64,000 bases of DNA. Origin: Flavobacterium sp. (GTDB taxonomy: Bacteria; Bacteroidota; Bacteroidia; Flavobacteriales; Flavobacteriaceae). Below are positions 1 through 10,094 of this stretch, piece after piece (within the stretch, counting starts at the first letter, position 1; every line of letters starts with the position of its first letter). The stretch spans positions 1 to 64,000 of the forward strand of contig JADKHM010000005.1 of assembly GCA_016721735.1 (NCBI GenBank), in the 5' to 3' direction. A program made the position numbers and the translations under genes. The notes beneath the pieces were generated by a model. The model ran no database searches and was not told the DNA's origin. It saw nothing but the letters and a program-made list of their open reading frames with translations.

Positions 1-100
1 CTTGAAATAGTTCTTCATGGGATTGGATTATGTGAAGCTTCATGATAAACCCGTGATTCCAAGTTGATGTAGTTCCTGAATGACTCCTAATATTTTTCAT
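1..100 (-). CDS. Possible N-terminus of a gene running off the left edge
   Basis: An open frame on the minus strand starts with ATG at 98-100 and stays open to the window edge, giving 33 residues that begin MKNIRSHSG and contain a second in-frame Met at residue 20 (codon at 41-43). I do not recognise the protein. The frame is short enough to be chance. It would be divergent from the damaged transporter gene to its right. The 210 bases between them hold AT-rich sequence with no feature I can name. Confidence 0.25.
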   Translation of the reverse strand, partial: MKNIRSHSGTTSTWNHGFIMKLHIIQSHEELFQ

Positions 101-310
101 ATTGCTTGTTTTAATGGTTAAATTTTATAAGTCAAAGTTCTATCTAACTTTGCGAAAGTAGAGACTAGTATTTATCATGAAAATAAAAAACTTACTAAAC
201 AATTTTGCTATTCATGAGGGTTTCAAAAGGTTTATTATGATAAATGTCATTTAAATCAACAAATGGCTGACTACTTTTGTTCGAGCAAAACACTAAAATT
301 TACATACATC

Positions 311-1981
311 ATGTTCAATTGGTTTCTACCCTATTTCGCCCAGTGGCATAGGGAGACATCTGCAATCCTTAATTGTATTGTTGCTAACGATTAGTGTTGG
401 TTTTTATGGGAAAGATTGCGGTTGGAAATATTTCGCTTAGGTCTCTGCTGTTTTATTTGTTGGAATTGTCTTAGGGCACTTCGGATACAAGATGAACGCT
501 GACTTGCTGGTTTTGGTAAAGATTTGGATTGATTCCTTGCTATTGGCATTGGAATTCAAGTCGGCCCATCGTTCTTCGCTTCCTTCAAAAGAAGGTTTGC
601 GGTTTAATGCATTAGCGGTAAGCACGGTGTTTTTGGGTGGTTTAATCACCTATTTCGTCTTTATTAACCCATATCAATATTGAAACGCGGTGGGATTGAT
701 GTCAGGCTCAGCAACCAACACACCCGGACTTGGAGCCGCAAAATCAACATACAAGAAATCAAAATCGCTTCCCAATCAAAATTTTGGCGACCCCCGCGAT
801 TGCTTATGCGATTACCTACCCTTTGAGTGTTTTGGGGATTATCCTGTCGATTATTGTTGCCAAATCAGTACTGAAAATTAATCTTGAAACAGATAAAAAT
901 CAATTATTTCTCAACAAGAAAATAGTGAAAACGCAATTATTCATTCAAAATGCAGAATCCCAATCCAGATATTGTAGGAAAGACCATTTATCAAATTTTT
1001 AAGAATTGAAATTCATGACTTGATTATTTCTCGGTTGAAAACAGCATTTCAAGTGGTTTATTCTCCTTCATTGATAGAAAAATCATGAAGAAAGATGTCC
1101 TCATGGTGGTTGGTCTCTGAAAATGTCGACGATTTTATCGAGAAAGTTGGAAAAGTTTCTACCGATTTATTCATCGAATCCGAAAACAAGATGTTACTAC
1201 CAAAAATATCTTCGTCACCAAAGCATCTGCCACGCACAAAACACTCGTTGAATTGACTTATATAACAAATTTGATTTGAAAGTAACTCGCGTTTTCGTTC
1301 TGGTATGGAATTGCTTGCCCATCCTAACCTGCGACTCAATTATTAGAGATAAACTGCAGAATGTGTAGGGAAAGAAAGAGGCGATTGCGGAAGTTAAGAA
1401 ATATTATCGGAAATTCAGAAAAAAATTGTTAGAACCAGATTTTTATCCCTCTTTGGTGGACTGATCATCCGGGATTATCGTTGGTTCTATTCCGATTTTT
1501 ATTCCGTCTTTGCCGGTGCCTCTGAACTCGGAGTTCGCGGCTGGACCGTTGTTAACGGCCTTGTTTATTAGCCGATATGGCCCGGTATTGGCGTGATTCA
1601 CTCTTATATTAATAATGTGCCGTGTTTACTTTATGAAAGACATGGGAATTTGTATGTTTTCGCGCAGTCGGGATTCACGCCGGAGAAAAGTTTTACGCGA
1701 ACTTCGTTCAATTCAACGGTTGGCTTTGGATTTATTATGGCTGTTTTATCACGTTGATTCCGTTGTTCTTGATGGTAATTATGGGTCGATTTGCAATGAA
1801 ACTCAACTTTACCAACCCGTTGGTTTAATGAGCCGGTACCTACACTGACCAGCTGCATTGGCTTTTAGCACAAAATACCTAGATTCCGACATCCCAACCC
1901 AATCTTATGCAACGGTCTATCCTTTAGACGATTTTTAGAATATTTGTGGCGCAATTGTTGATTCTGATGTTGATGTAATTT
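311..1981 (+). pseudogene. Degraded AspT/YidE/YbjL-type transporter
   Basis: No single frame is open, but a whole transporter of about 550 residues can be read by moving between frames. Recognisable pieces in order are VLFVGIVLGHFGYKMNADLL (about 450-515), GIGIQVGPSFFASFK (545-590), GLMSGSATNTPGLGAA (about 693-740), ATPAIAYAITYPLSVLGI (788-840), NPDIVGKTIYQIF (963-1000), two RCK/TrkA-C-like stretches with ENVDDFIEKVGKVS (1110-1160) and KASATHKTLVEL (1220-1256), then a second membrane half with LFGGLIIRDY (1450-1480), YFMKDMGI (1627-1650) and ALAFSTKYLDSDIPTQSYA (1855-1912). Two membrane domains around paired RCK domains is the AspT/YidE architecture, a family of putative antiporters. At least ten frame changes and several stops are needed, so this is either a pseudogene or very poor sequence. 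The family call is firm; the substrate is unknown. Confidence 0.8.
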
Positions 1982-2025
1982 AATCAAAAAGAGGAAACTT
2001 GATACTTGGCTTTTTTTTGACAACT

Positions 2026-2522
2026 TTAATTACTCCCGTGTTCTTCAGCGCCTTCACTTTGACTGGTCGCACTGGTTGACTGCATTAGCCTAATTTCTGT
2101 GTGTCTCACTTCTCCTCAGTAGTTCCGGTTTGTTTGCCAAGAAATGCAGCCCCAAGACTAATAAGTAAAACGACATAAGTAACAAGTTTTGTTTGCTATG
2201 GTTCATGACATTAAGCACGAGACCAGCAATAGAAAAAGTTCCTAAGATGTAAAGTACAATGGCTAATTTTTTCAGCCATTTCTTCATGCCCGTGTAGGAT
2301 AATTTGATCGCCTACATTTGGCAAATCTTCACCATCTCTTCAGCTCCTTCTCCAGTATACATTGAAGCAAATCCAAAAATTGCGGCTACTACGAAAAGAA
2401 TATAGGCGTGTTGATGCGGTTTTGTTCTTCAAAACCAATCCAGATATTAAAATTCCCAACCCAAAAATCGTCCCGATTATTGGAAAGTGGTTCACTACTA
2501 AATGCCAGTGTGCGTCGTTCAT
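2026..2522 (-). pseudogene. Frameshifted small membrane protein
   Basis: The start MNDAHWHLVVNHFPIIG lies at 2522 and reads through the first membrane helix to about 2390. The frame then shifts. The middle (MYTGEGAEEM, then EDLPNVGDQII) is seen at 2380-2290, and the third piece, KLAIVLYILGTFSIAGLVLN, runs on to about 2090. Restoring one more shift gives a tail ending EGAEEHGSN and a TAA at 2026-2028. The rebuilt protein has about 165 residues with roughly four helices and an N-terminal histidine motif (HWHLVVNHFP) like that of small uncharacterised membrane proteins of the DUF2231 kind. The function is unknown. It lies between two other damaged genes. Confidence 0.65.
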
Positions 2523-2651
2523 AAGATTTTGTTTTTAATGGTTATGTCGTACTAATTTATTGATTCTTGACTCATAAATACCTGATAATTCTTGTTTTCT
2601 GTTGATAAGGTGTGAATTATATAAACATGCGTTTTAATTTGACAAAGACTA

Positions 2652-3766
2652 TCATGCAAGCGAAACACCAATCAGTGTCCCTATTCCGTAGGTAACCGCT
2701 GCCGCTGCAAGTCCAAATGCCACTTGGCGAAATCCAGAAAACCAGATATTTTGCCAGTTGAGTAAAGTAATCGCAGCACCTATTCCGAACAAGCCTACCA
2801 CGGAACTAGCAATACTTAGCAAGATGGCGTTTCGTCCGTCTAAAATCATAAATGGATATAGCGGAATGATTGCGCCAACAGCAAACAATAAAAAAGAAGC
2901 GATCGCCGCTTCTCAGCAGAACCACCCAATTCTTCTTTGTCAATTCCTAATTCTTCTGTAATAATTGCATCTATAGCAGTTTCTGGATTTTCGAATGCCT
3001 TATCAGCAAGCTTTTTTGCTTCAGTTAAACTCATTCCTTTGGCTTGATATAATAGAACTAGTTCCTTTTTCTCTTCTTCGGGTGATGCTTCAAGTTCTTC
3101 CATTTCCAAATCTATTTGGCGTTGATTTAATTCTCTTGAACTTTGTACAGACAGCCATTCACCCATCGCCATCGAAATTGCTCCGGCTAATAATCCGGCA
3201 ATTCCAGTTAATAGAATTGTTCCATTTGAAACTGCTGCACCCGCAACTCCCATCACCAAACTCATATTGGAAACAAGACCGTCATTTGAACCTAATACGG
3301 CGGCTCGTAAGGCGTTTCCGCCAACAGATTTATGTCGACTTTCAAATTTCGACAACAAGCCGCCAGACACATTTAGTGCCGCATTATTGTTGACAGCTTC
3401 AATAATATTAAGGTGATTGTGCTCAAATCCAGTTGGTTTTTCGCCGTGCTTTAGTTTGTTCTGGATGGCATGAACCGCAAACTGTTTTTCAATACTAGAA
3501 AGATTACTAATGATAGATGAATAGCCAAATATTTTACCCAATCTTAACTGAAATTTTGCTCTACCAGATGGCGCCGGCATAGGAAACTTCGCGTCTATCA
3601 TATGCACTTTGTCAAGCATATGTTTCGCATGATTTTTTTCAATCTCAGCTAAACTTTGAAGTACTCGGGAAAGGTTTTCATCTGATTGAATCGCAGCAAT
3701 ACTGTTATATAAAAATGCAGTATCTACTTCGGTTTGTAGTTGTTCTTTCAGCTTGGCTAAATCCAT
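2652..3766 (-). pseudogene. Ferritin-like/VIT1-CCC1 iron transporter, frameshifted
   Basis: From ATG at 3766 the first 290 or so residues give an N-terminal ferritin/rubrerythrin-like domain (about residues 1-135, with ExxH in EIEKNHAKHM) joined to a VIT1/CCC1 membrane domain (AVLGSNDGLVSNMSLVMGVAGA, read in pieces of the family signature). The frame breaks near 2895-2935, and the last three helices continue in another frame from about 2890 to TGA at 2652-2654 (FAVGAIIPLYPFMIL to GTLIGVSLA). The family exports or stores Fe2+ and Mn2+. One or two base changes would restore a protein of about 370 residues, so this may be a functional gene with a sequence error. It is followed upstream by a two-component system. 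Confidence 0.8.
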
Positions 3767-3822
3767 AAATTAATATTTTGATGGATTAAAAGTATAAATT
3801 TAGAAAAGAACTCTGTTGTTAG

Positions 3823-5217
3823 CTACCTTAAAGTGTCCTTAAAAAATTCCAAATAAACTGTTGTGCCCTTTCTTTCCTCGCTATCTATTGAAAAACCAAT
3901 TTCCAATAATTCGCAAAGTCGATTGACGATTGATAGTCCCAATCCAACACCTTTGATCTCCGGATGATTGTAGGATTTCGCGCGATAAAAAGGATTCACA
4001 ACTTTATCAACGTCATCTTGAGAAATACCAATTCCGGAGTCAGAAATAACGCAAACCAAATGCTCGGATTCTTCTATAAATTTGATACTAATTTCGCCGC
4101 CATCATTCGAGTACTTTATCGCGTTTGAGATGACATTCCCGAGAATAATCCCTACTAAATAGTCATCCGATTTTGTGTAATATTCCTTATCTAAGAATGT
4201 TTTAATTTTTAATTTTTTGTCTTTAACACTTTGAGAGTGAAGCGCTAAAACGTCTAATATTAAAGCATTCAAATAGACAGGATTGTTCTTAATTTCTAAT
4301 CTTTGATTTTCAAACCTTGCCAACAACAGCAGCTCGTCTACCAGTTGATTGAGTCGATCAACTTCTTTGACACAAAAAGCAATTTTCTCTTCATATTCGG
4401 CTTGCTTCCTTGGCTTCCGAATTAATATCTCTAACGTACCTTTTAGAACTGCGAGCGGTGTCCGCAATTCATGAGAAGCATCGGAAGTGAACTGCTTTTC
4501 GCGCTCTACCGCACTTTCAATGCGATTCAAGAGATCGTTAATGGTTTTCGAAAGCACGTACAATTCATCTTTGTTTTGTGGCAATGCAATTCGATCTTTA
4601 AGATTATCTCTTGTAATTCTGCTCGAGGTTTCGGTGATGATCTTAACGGGCTTGATACTTCTTCCGGCAATAAGACGTGCAATAAAGAATAGCACAATCA
4701 AAATCAGCGGAAATGAAATCAAAAGAATATCCTCTAATTTTTGCAAAATCACGATACTATCTTCTAAAGACATCGCGATAAACAAATAACCTACTTGCTC
4801 ATTCTTGTCATAAATAGGCACTTGAACTTGTCGGATTGGCTTCTTGTTGAGATAGGTGTCGATATATTTGTTGTTCTCGGACTTGGCATATAAATGCAAT
4901 TCCAAACCCTTTAGATTGGGTGATTTGTCTATAAGTTCATTGTTACAATCGAGAAACTGAACAAAAACAGGATTCACATTTACGGTACTGTGTTCACGAG
5001 CACGCCATCTATCAACTTGCAGCAAATACGACTTTTTCATGTCGATTTCAATGTCTGCGACGTGTTTCTTTATTTCCTGATTAATATTGTAATTAATGTG
5101 ATTATTGACATTGTGCAGGATGATTTGAAATAACACAAAAAACACAATAGAAATAAGCAAAGCCGTGCTCAGAATATAATTAAAAGCTATTCTATTTTTA
5201 TAAGAAAATGAAACCAT
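3823..5217 (-). CDS. Sensor histidine kinase, HAMP domain type
   Basis: This 464-residue membrane kinase has a helix at about 13-33, a periplasmic sensor of about 130 residues, a second helix at 163-183, a HAMP linker at 184-240 and a HisKA H-box (SHELRTPLAVLKG) with the phospho-acceptor His249. The HATPase_c domain shows the N box (NVISNAIKYSND), G1 (DSGIGIS) and G2 (GVGLGLSIV). It should phosphorylate the response regulator encoded directly upstream, only 4 bases away, so the pair is one operon read from right to left. The periplasmic region has no domain I recognise, so the signal is unknown. The neighbouring iron-transporter gene suggests a metal or envelope signal, but that is inference only. 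Confidence 0.93.
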   Translation of the reverse strand: MVSFSYKNRIAFNYILSTALLISIVFFVLFQIILHNVNNHINYNINQEIKKHVADIEIDMKKSYLLQVDRWRAREHSTVNVNPVFVQFLDCNNELIDKSPNLKGLELHLYAKSENNKYIDTYLNKKPIRQVQVPIYDKNEQVGYLFIAMSLEDSIVILQKLEDILLISFPLILIVLFFIARLIAGRSIKPVKIITETSSRITRDNLKDRIALPQNKDELYVLSKTINDLLNRIESAVEREKQFTSDASHELRTPLAVLKGTLEILIRKPRKQAEYEEKIAFCVKEVDRLNQLVDELLLLARFENQRLEIKNNPVYLNALILDVLALHSQSVKDKKLKIKTFLDKEYYTKSDDYLVGIILGNVISNAIKYSNDGGEISIKFIEESEHLVCVISDSGIGISQDDVDKVVNPFYRAKSYNHPEIKGVGLGLSIVNRLCELLEIGFSIDSEERKGTTVYLEFFKDTLR

Positions 5218-5221
5218 TATT

Positions 5222-5890
5222 TTAGTTTATTTCATTAGCCATATAGCCCACGCCGCGTATGGTCCTGAAGAGTTCTTGGTCTTTGTTGAGATTTAGTTTT
5301 TTGCGGATGGCATTCATAAAAACATCAATAACGCCAGTATCATAATCAAAATGAATGTCCCAAACATCCTCAATGATTTGATTTCTAGTACAAACTGTTC
5401 CTTTGTTTTTGATCAAATACGACAGCAATTCGAATTCTCTTTGCGTAAAAACCACTTCTTGATTATTCAAGAAAACTTGGTATTTGGAGCTGATAATTCT
5501 TATTGGACCTAGAACTAATTCATCACTTTCTTTGTTGGTGCGAAAATGAATTCTAATCCGTTCTATGAGTTCATCAAATGAAAACGGTTTTTTCATGTAA
5601 TCGTTGGCGCCCGCTTTCAAACCTTCAATAGTTTCTTGCACCGTATCTTTTGCGGTCAAAAAAATAATGGGAACTTTGGCATCTTTTTTTCGAATGGATT
5701 TGCAAACCTCGATGCCGGTCATTTTTGGTAATATCCAGTCTAGGAGAATCAAATCTATTTTTTGACTTTGAGAAATTTCGAAACCTTTTCTACCATCATT
5801 CGCAACTAAAACCTCGTAGCCTTCTTCCTCTAATCCTTCTTTTAGAAAATTAGCAATCCCGACTTCGTCCTCAACAATAAGTATTTTCAT
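5222..5890 (-). CDS. OmpR/PhoB-family response regulator
   Basis: The 222-residue protein has an N-terminal receiver domain with acidic E7/D8, phospho-acceptor D51 (in LILLDWILPKMTG), T79 and K101, and a C-terminal winged-helix DNA-binding domain (about 128-220, ending RTIRGVGYMANE). It is the first gene of the two-component operon, with the kinase gene 4 bases downstream. It most likely controls transcription of genes near or including its own operon, but no operator is visible. Length and domain order are normal for the family. Confidence 0.94.
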   Translation of the reverse strand: MKILIVEDEVGIANFLKEGLEEEGYEVLVANDGRKGFEISQSQKIDLILLDWILPKMTGIEVCKSIRKKDAKVPIIFLTAKDTVQETIEGLKAGANDYMKKPFSFDELIERIRIHFRTNKESDELVLGPIRIISSKYQVFLNNQEVVFTQREFELLSYLIKNKGTVCTRNQIIEDVWDIHFDYDTGVIDVFMNAIRKKLNLNKDQELFRTIRGVGYMANEIN

Positions 5891-6210
5891 GATTTATTGA
5901 ATTACAATCTTTAAACTTGACCAAAATAGACGTAAATCCTGACGATTCATCATATTTTATCTGTTTATAGTATCTTACAAATCTATTTTATTTATAACTA
6001 AAATAGCACTTAATTTGTATCATATTAAGGGAACATTAAGTTTAAATTATACCGCTCAATTAGGACAAAATTGAAAACTGAATTCCAAATCTTTTACGAC
6101 CTTTTGAATATATGTATTATTCAATGAGATTTGTTAAAAAAAACCAATTCATATTATCAAACGGCTTCAGAAGCTTTTAAGAAGAAAGTTTATCAACTAC
6201 AATAGAATAG
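5891..6210. other. Intergenic region upstream of the two-component operon
   Basis: This stretch of about 320 AT-rich bases separates the response regulator start from the end of the damaged thioredoxin-like gene. It should hold the promoter of the two-component operon, but I cannot point to an unambiguous -7/-33 pair. No gene, repeat or hairpin is clear. Confidence 0.4.
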
Positions 6211-6651
6211 TTATGATTTAGAATTGTTTCGCAACAACGACAAGTATTGCTGCGGCGTTTCGCGCGTATAAACGCCGATTTTATTGGTGATTTTGCGTCT
6301 TTGTTCAAAACAACGACATGAGGAAAAAACCCATCTTTATTATATTTTCAACGATTAACAAGTTTTTTTCAAGTTGATCTTTGGAGAGTTCTTCAACCTC
6401 ATAGGAAAAATCGATTTTAACTAAGACATAGTTTTCGCTTGCAAATTCAATAAATTCTTGGGATTTAAAAATATTTCGCTCCAACTTATTACAAGCGTCA
6501 CATCGCTCAGGCACCGAAAAAAGAGCAACACTTTCTTGTTCTGTTGCGCGGCCTCCTTGAGACCAACTTGTAAATCATTTTGCCAAAGTTGCGCTGTGCA
6601 CGTTGGAACACAAACCCAAAGAAATGCGAGTATAAAAAGTCTTGTAGTCAT
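6211..6651 (-). pseudogene. Secreted thioredoxin-like protein, frameshifted
   Basis: The best start is the Met at 6651, which gives a clean signal peptide (MTTRLFILAFLWVCVPTCTA). The text then reads LKEAAQQNKKVLLFF, breaks near 6525, and continues in a second frame with PERCDACNKLERNIF, a thioredoxin-type CxxC site (CDAC), and ENYVLVKIDF. Further shifts near 6340 and 6290 lead to DGFFPHVVVLNKDAK, VYTRETPQQYLSLLRN and TAA at 6211-6213. The rebuilt protein has about 145 residues and resembles periplasmic thioredoxin-fold (DUF255/thioredoxin_7-like) proteins that reduce disulphides. At least three frame changes are needed. It belongs to the cluster of damaged genes at this end of the window. Confidence 0.65.
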
Positions 6652-6792
6652 GGGGAAACCTTTTATCAATTCTAGTCAAATGTAGGATTTATACTTAATA
6701 TACAAATAAATTTATTCGTTTTTTTTGTTGATGTTTTACTCTCAGAAGATTGCCAAAGATTTAGTAACTTAGCCAATAGCATAAACAATAGC

Positions 6793-7422
6793 ATGGACTC
6801 CTACAAAGAAACCTTCGAAACTTGGAATAAAGTGGCTCAAATATATGAGGACAAGTTTATGTCTTTAGACTTGTACAACGAAACCTACGACACTTTTTGT
6901 GACTTGATCACAGTCGAAAATCCCACGGTTTTAGAATTGGGTTGCGGTCCAGGAAATATAACACGGTATGTGGCGAAAAAAAGACCGGATTTCAAAATTG
7001 AAGCCATTGATGTTGCTGCCAATATGATTGAATTGGCGAGGAAAAACTGCCCAACTGTTGACTTTAGCATATTAGATGTTCGGACTATTGACACCATTAA
7101 AAAGAAATATGACGCTATTATTTGTGGCTTTTGTATACCTTACTTATCGCAATCTGACCTCACAAAATTAGTTGCAGATTGCCATCAATTACTCAACGAC
7201 AAAGGATTATTATACTTGAGTTTTGTGGATGGAGATTATGCGGATTCAGGTTACCAGTCAGGAAGCAGCGGAGATCGTACTTATTTCTATTATCATAGTA
7301 TTCGAGATATCACTACTGAACTGGAAAAATACAATTTTACCTTGAAGCAGATTACTCCCGTTTTATACTCCAAAAACAATAAAGATCAAGAAGTGCACAC
7401 GATAATTATAGCTCAAAAATGA
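6793..7422 (+). CDS. Class I SAM-dependent methyltransferase
   Basis: The 209-residue protein has a standard SAM-binding Rossmann core: motif I is VLELGCGPGN at residues 46-55, followed by the acidic end of beta-2 (EAIDVAANMIELAR) and a motif IV-like IICGFCIPYL. It matches the Methyltransf_25 group. The substrate cannot be read from sequence. Its last codons overlap the start of the downstream acetyltransferase by 4 bases (ATGA), so the two were cotranscribed and probably translationally coupled. Confidence 0.85.
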   Translation: MDSYKETFETWNKVAQIYEDKFMSLDLYNETYDTFCDLITVENPTVLELGCGPGNITRYVAKKRPDFKIEAIDVAANMIELARKNCPTVDFSILDVRTIDTIKKKYDAIICGFCIPYLSQSDLTKLVADCHQLLNDKGLLYLSFVDGDYADSGYQSGSSGDRTYFYYHSIRDITTELEKYNFTLKQITPVLYSKNNKDQEVHTIIIAQK

Positions 7423-7907
7423 ACGAGAATTGGATTCTTGAAACACCACGATTGTACTTACGACGGTTTGAAAAATCAGATGCGGAAAATTTGTTTTTGT
7501 TGAATCTTGATCCAGAGGTAATTCAATTTACAGGAGATATTTCGTTTGAAAACATTCCTGATGCCCAGCGTTTTCTAGCCAATTATGATCATTATGAAAA
7601 ACACGATTTCGGACGATGGGCTGTAATTGAAAAATCGTCCGATGAATTCTTAGGTTGGTGTGGACTCAAGTACACGCCCGATTCCGACGAATATGATATC
7701 GGTTTTCGATTCTTTAAGAAATACTGGAATCACGGATTTGCAACAGAAGCAGCAAAAGCATGTGTCAACTTGGGATTTGAAAAATACCAATTGCAGACCA
7801 TTGTAGGACGAGCAAGAAAAGAAAAAAATGGGGCTCAATAAAGTCTTGGAAAAATTAGAGGACTTACAATCATGATTACCGATTTTGACGGGGAAAAGGC
7901 GTTGTGA
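7419..7907 (+). pseudogene. GNAT-family N-acetyltransferase, 3' end frameshifted
   Basis: The protein opens ETPRLYLRRFEKSDAENLFLL and continues with GWCGLKYTP, YDIGFRFFKKYWNHGFATEA and KACVNLGFE. This is the RimJ/RimL-like GNAT fold with the acetyl-CoA site around the FATEAAKA helix. After GRARKE (about 7820) the frame is lost in an A-rich run. The expected ending (SIKVLEKLG, then LTIMITDFDGEKAL) is readable in shifted frames up to TGA at 7905-7907. Two single-base corrections would restore a protein of about 163 residues. It overlaps the methyltransferase gene by 4 bases and converges on the vWA gene. Confidence 0.75.
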
Positions 7908-7915
7908 ATTCCATT

Positions 7916-9958
7916 TCAAAATAAATTACAACATAACAAGCCATTGTATTTTCGAATAAACCATTCACTGCCTAAAGTAATGACAACCAATGCTAACAGC
8001 CAAACCCAATCAATTAAAGGTGTTTTTCTAACAATGGCTTTCTCTATGGCTTTGTAATTCGGGTTTTCTAATAGCGACTTAATCAAAGCATCGACTTGAT
8101 TAGGCAAATAAACCGCTCCTTGAGTCTGAGCAGCTAATTGCTGTAGCTTTTTCAAATCTGGATTGACAAACTGTTTTTCAATATCAAAATCAAGAATTTC
8201 GAAAGATCCATTATAAACTGTATTTGAATTCAACTCCTTCACCGAAAACTGATATTGCCCAGCTGGAAGTCCATCGAGATTTACCTTAAAAGCATTGCTA
8301 CTTCTCAATAAATCGTACTTCTTGTTTTGTTTTGTAAGCTTATTAGTCACAGAAATGGTCAATCGGGCTTTTTCGTCAAGCTCGTAATTCTTGTTGAAAT
8401 ATTGCGCGGCAATTTCAATCGCATCTCCAGAATTATAAAAACGCTCATGATTAACCACCAAAGATTTTTTAGAATTATTGGAAGATAAATATTGAATAAT
8501 TTTATCGGCAAAAACATCAAACTTTTCATAAGATTTAGTGTCGATGTGGCTTTGCATGCGCCATTTCCAAATGTTTTCTCCCAACAAAAAGGCGCTTCTT
8601 TTTCCTTGGTTTTCAGAAAATGCTAATAAAGGCGCATTGGTTTCAATGTTTCTGATTTTAGAGGAAAGCAAGACTGATACATTCGCATTTGCTGTAATGG
8701 TTCCAAAGGCATTTTGCAATGGCGGAAATTGATCAAACCCAATATCATCTAAAGCAAACAAATTAAATTGAGATTGAAAATTGCCCAAATAATCCTCACG
8801 TTGTCCACTCATTTTAAACACCAGACTTTTTTGATATTGGTTCAATAAAGCATAATCTGTACTGACACCTGTAATGATAAAAGTATTTACACCTGCAATC
8901 GCATTGCTTTCAAAAACAGCCTTGAAATTGCTTGATGGTTGATACAAAATCAATACGTTAAAATCTGATAAAGATTTGATTTCGTTAGGCTTAACTATAG
9001 TTACTTTTCGTTGTGAATTAGTTTCAATGGCACGTTTTAGTGCACCAATATCTGGATGATTCAACTCGGATATAATAGCAATATTGGTCTTTTGATCGAT
9101 AACTTCAACTGCAAAATTCTTGACATTATTGTAGGTGTTCTTTTCAGACTCTCTCGAAGTAATCGATGCTTTAAAAATCTGCAAACCGACCTGATTGGCT
9201 GGAAGCAATACATTCAAGATTGCTGATTTCTTCTCCGGCGAAAATGAGACTGTTTGCGTGTTTAGAATTGTATTGCCTTGTGAGATCTTGAAATCTGCAG
9301 AAATCGACTTTGTTCCAGCGTAATTCAAAAAAACTTCTACTGGAAACTTATTCTTGTGAAAAGCATATTTATTGACATTTAGCTGCGCAATCTTTAGATC
9401 TAGAAATGTAGTCGTGTCGCCCAATACCAGCGGATAAACCTTCTTGTTGGCATCAAAACTATATACATAATCATTGCCAATCGTTTGATTTCCATCAGAA
9501 ATCATTATTGTAGGAAAGGAAGCGTTACGATAAATACTTTTTAGGTTTTTGGCAACTTCCTCAATATTGGTTTGCTTTCCCTTAAAATCAAATGTAGTCG
9601 CCGTTTCAAATTCAGCGTCAAAGCGATAAGATTGAACATCAAACTTTTCTTGTAAAGCCGCATTAGAACTCAGTTTTTGATACAATTCTAAAGCAGTAGC
9701 GTTTGCTTTTAAGTCTACTACAGAACTCGAATTATCAACTACAATTGGCAATGGCGTTTTGATGGTTTCAAAAGTCTTGCTCCTTAAAATGGGATTAATC
9801 AGAAGCAACAATATCGCAAATACCGATACAAACCTCAAGCTTGCCAACAACCAGGTCAGCTTACTTACGTTTGTGTTCTTAAAAAAATATTGATAAAATG
9901 ACAAGCCAGCCGCTATTATCAGCGATAGTAAAGTTAATAAGATTATTGTGGTCGTCAT
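7916..9958 (-). CDS. vWA-like membrane-anchored protein
   Basis: This 680-residue protein has two N-terminal helices (about 3-26 and 34-58), a vWA-like domain beginning directly after them with a MIDAS-type DxSxS (D75, S77, S79 in VVDNSSSV), a long extracytoplasmic region, and a C-terminal helix at about 650-670 (WVWLLALVVITLGSEWFI). This architecture resembles Bat-type aerotolerance and related vWA proteins of Bacteroidota that act in the envelope. The final residues after KYNGL (LCCNLF) look unusual and lie where it converges with the damaged GNAT gene, so the true C-terminus may be slightly shorter. The function is not established. Confidence 0.75.
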   Translation of the reverse strand: MTTTIILLTLLSLIIAAGLSFYQYFFKNTNVSKLTWLLASLRFVSVFAILLLLINPILRSKTFETIKTPLPIVVDNSSSVVDLKANATALELYQKLSSNAALQEKFDVQSYRFDAEFETATTFDFKGKQTNIEEVAKNLKSIYRNASFPTIMISDGNQTIGNDYVYSFDANKKVYPLVLGDTTTFLDLKIAQLNVNKYAFHKNKFPVEVFLNYAGTKSISADFKISQGNTILNTQTVSFSPEKKSAILNVLLPANQVGLQIFKASITSRESEKNTYNNVKNFAVEVIDQKTNIAIISELNHPDIGALKRAIETNSQRKVTIVKPNEIKSLSDFNVLILYQPSSNFKAVFESNAIAGVNTFIITGVSTDYALLNQYQKSLVFKMSGQREDYLGNFQSQFNLFALDDIGFDQFPPLQNAFGTITANANVSVLLSSKIRNIETNAPLLAFSENQGKRSAFLLGENIWKWRMQSHIDTKSYEKFDVFADKIIQYLSSNNSKKSLVVNHERFYNSGDAIEIAAQYFNKNYELDEKARLTISVTNKLTKQNKKYDLLRSSNAFKVNLDGLPAGQYQFSVKELNSNTVYNGSFEILDFDIEKQFVNPDLKKLQQLAAQTQGAVYLPNQVDALIKSLLENPNYKAIEKAIVRKTPLIDWVWLLALVVITLGSEWFIRKYNGLLCCNLF

Positions 9959-9967
9959 TTAGATTTA

Positions 9968-10093
9968 GTTGACAGTTGTCAGTTATCGGTTATCGGTTAG
10001 CTCGTTGTCGATATTTTGTATTACACATTTCAATTTCAACTGATTATCAATCGTTAGAACAGTATTAGACTGACAACTGACAACCGACAACTT
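9968..10093. repeat. Intergenic inverted repeat of GTTGTCAGTT-type words
   Basis: Between the vWA gene and fabG, the left arm (9968-9998: GTTGACAGTTGTCAGTTATC followed by two CGGTTA words) is matched in inverted orientation by the right arm (about 10066-10093: CTGACAACTGACAACCGACA). The arms could pair across about 70 bases. The words are themselves near-tandem repeats. Short iterated intergenic words of this type are common in flavobacterial genomes; no function is known to me. Confidence 0.5.
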
Positions 10094-10094
10094 C

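Noticed and set aside
730..1002. Independent 90-codon gene
   Set aside because: Its sequence is a middle piece of the degraded AspT/YidE-type transporter and not a separate gene.
2995..3393. 132-codon plus-strand open frame
   Set aside because: It is antisense to the VIT1-like gene, whose conserved motifs are on the minus strand.
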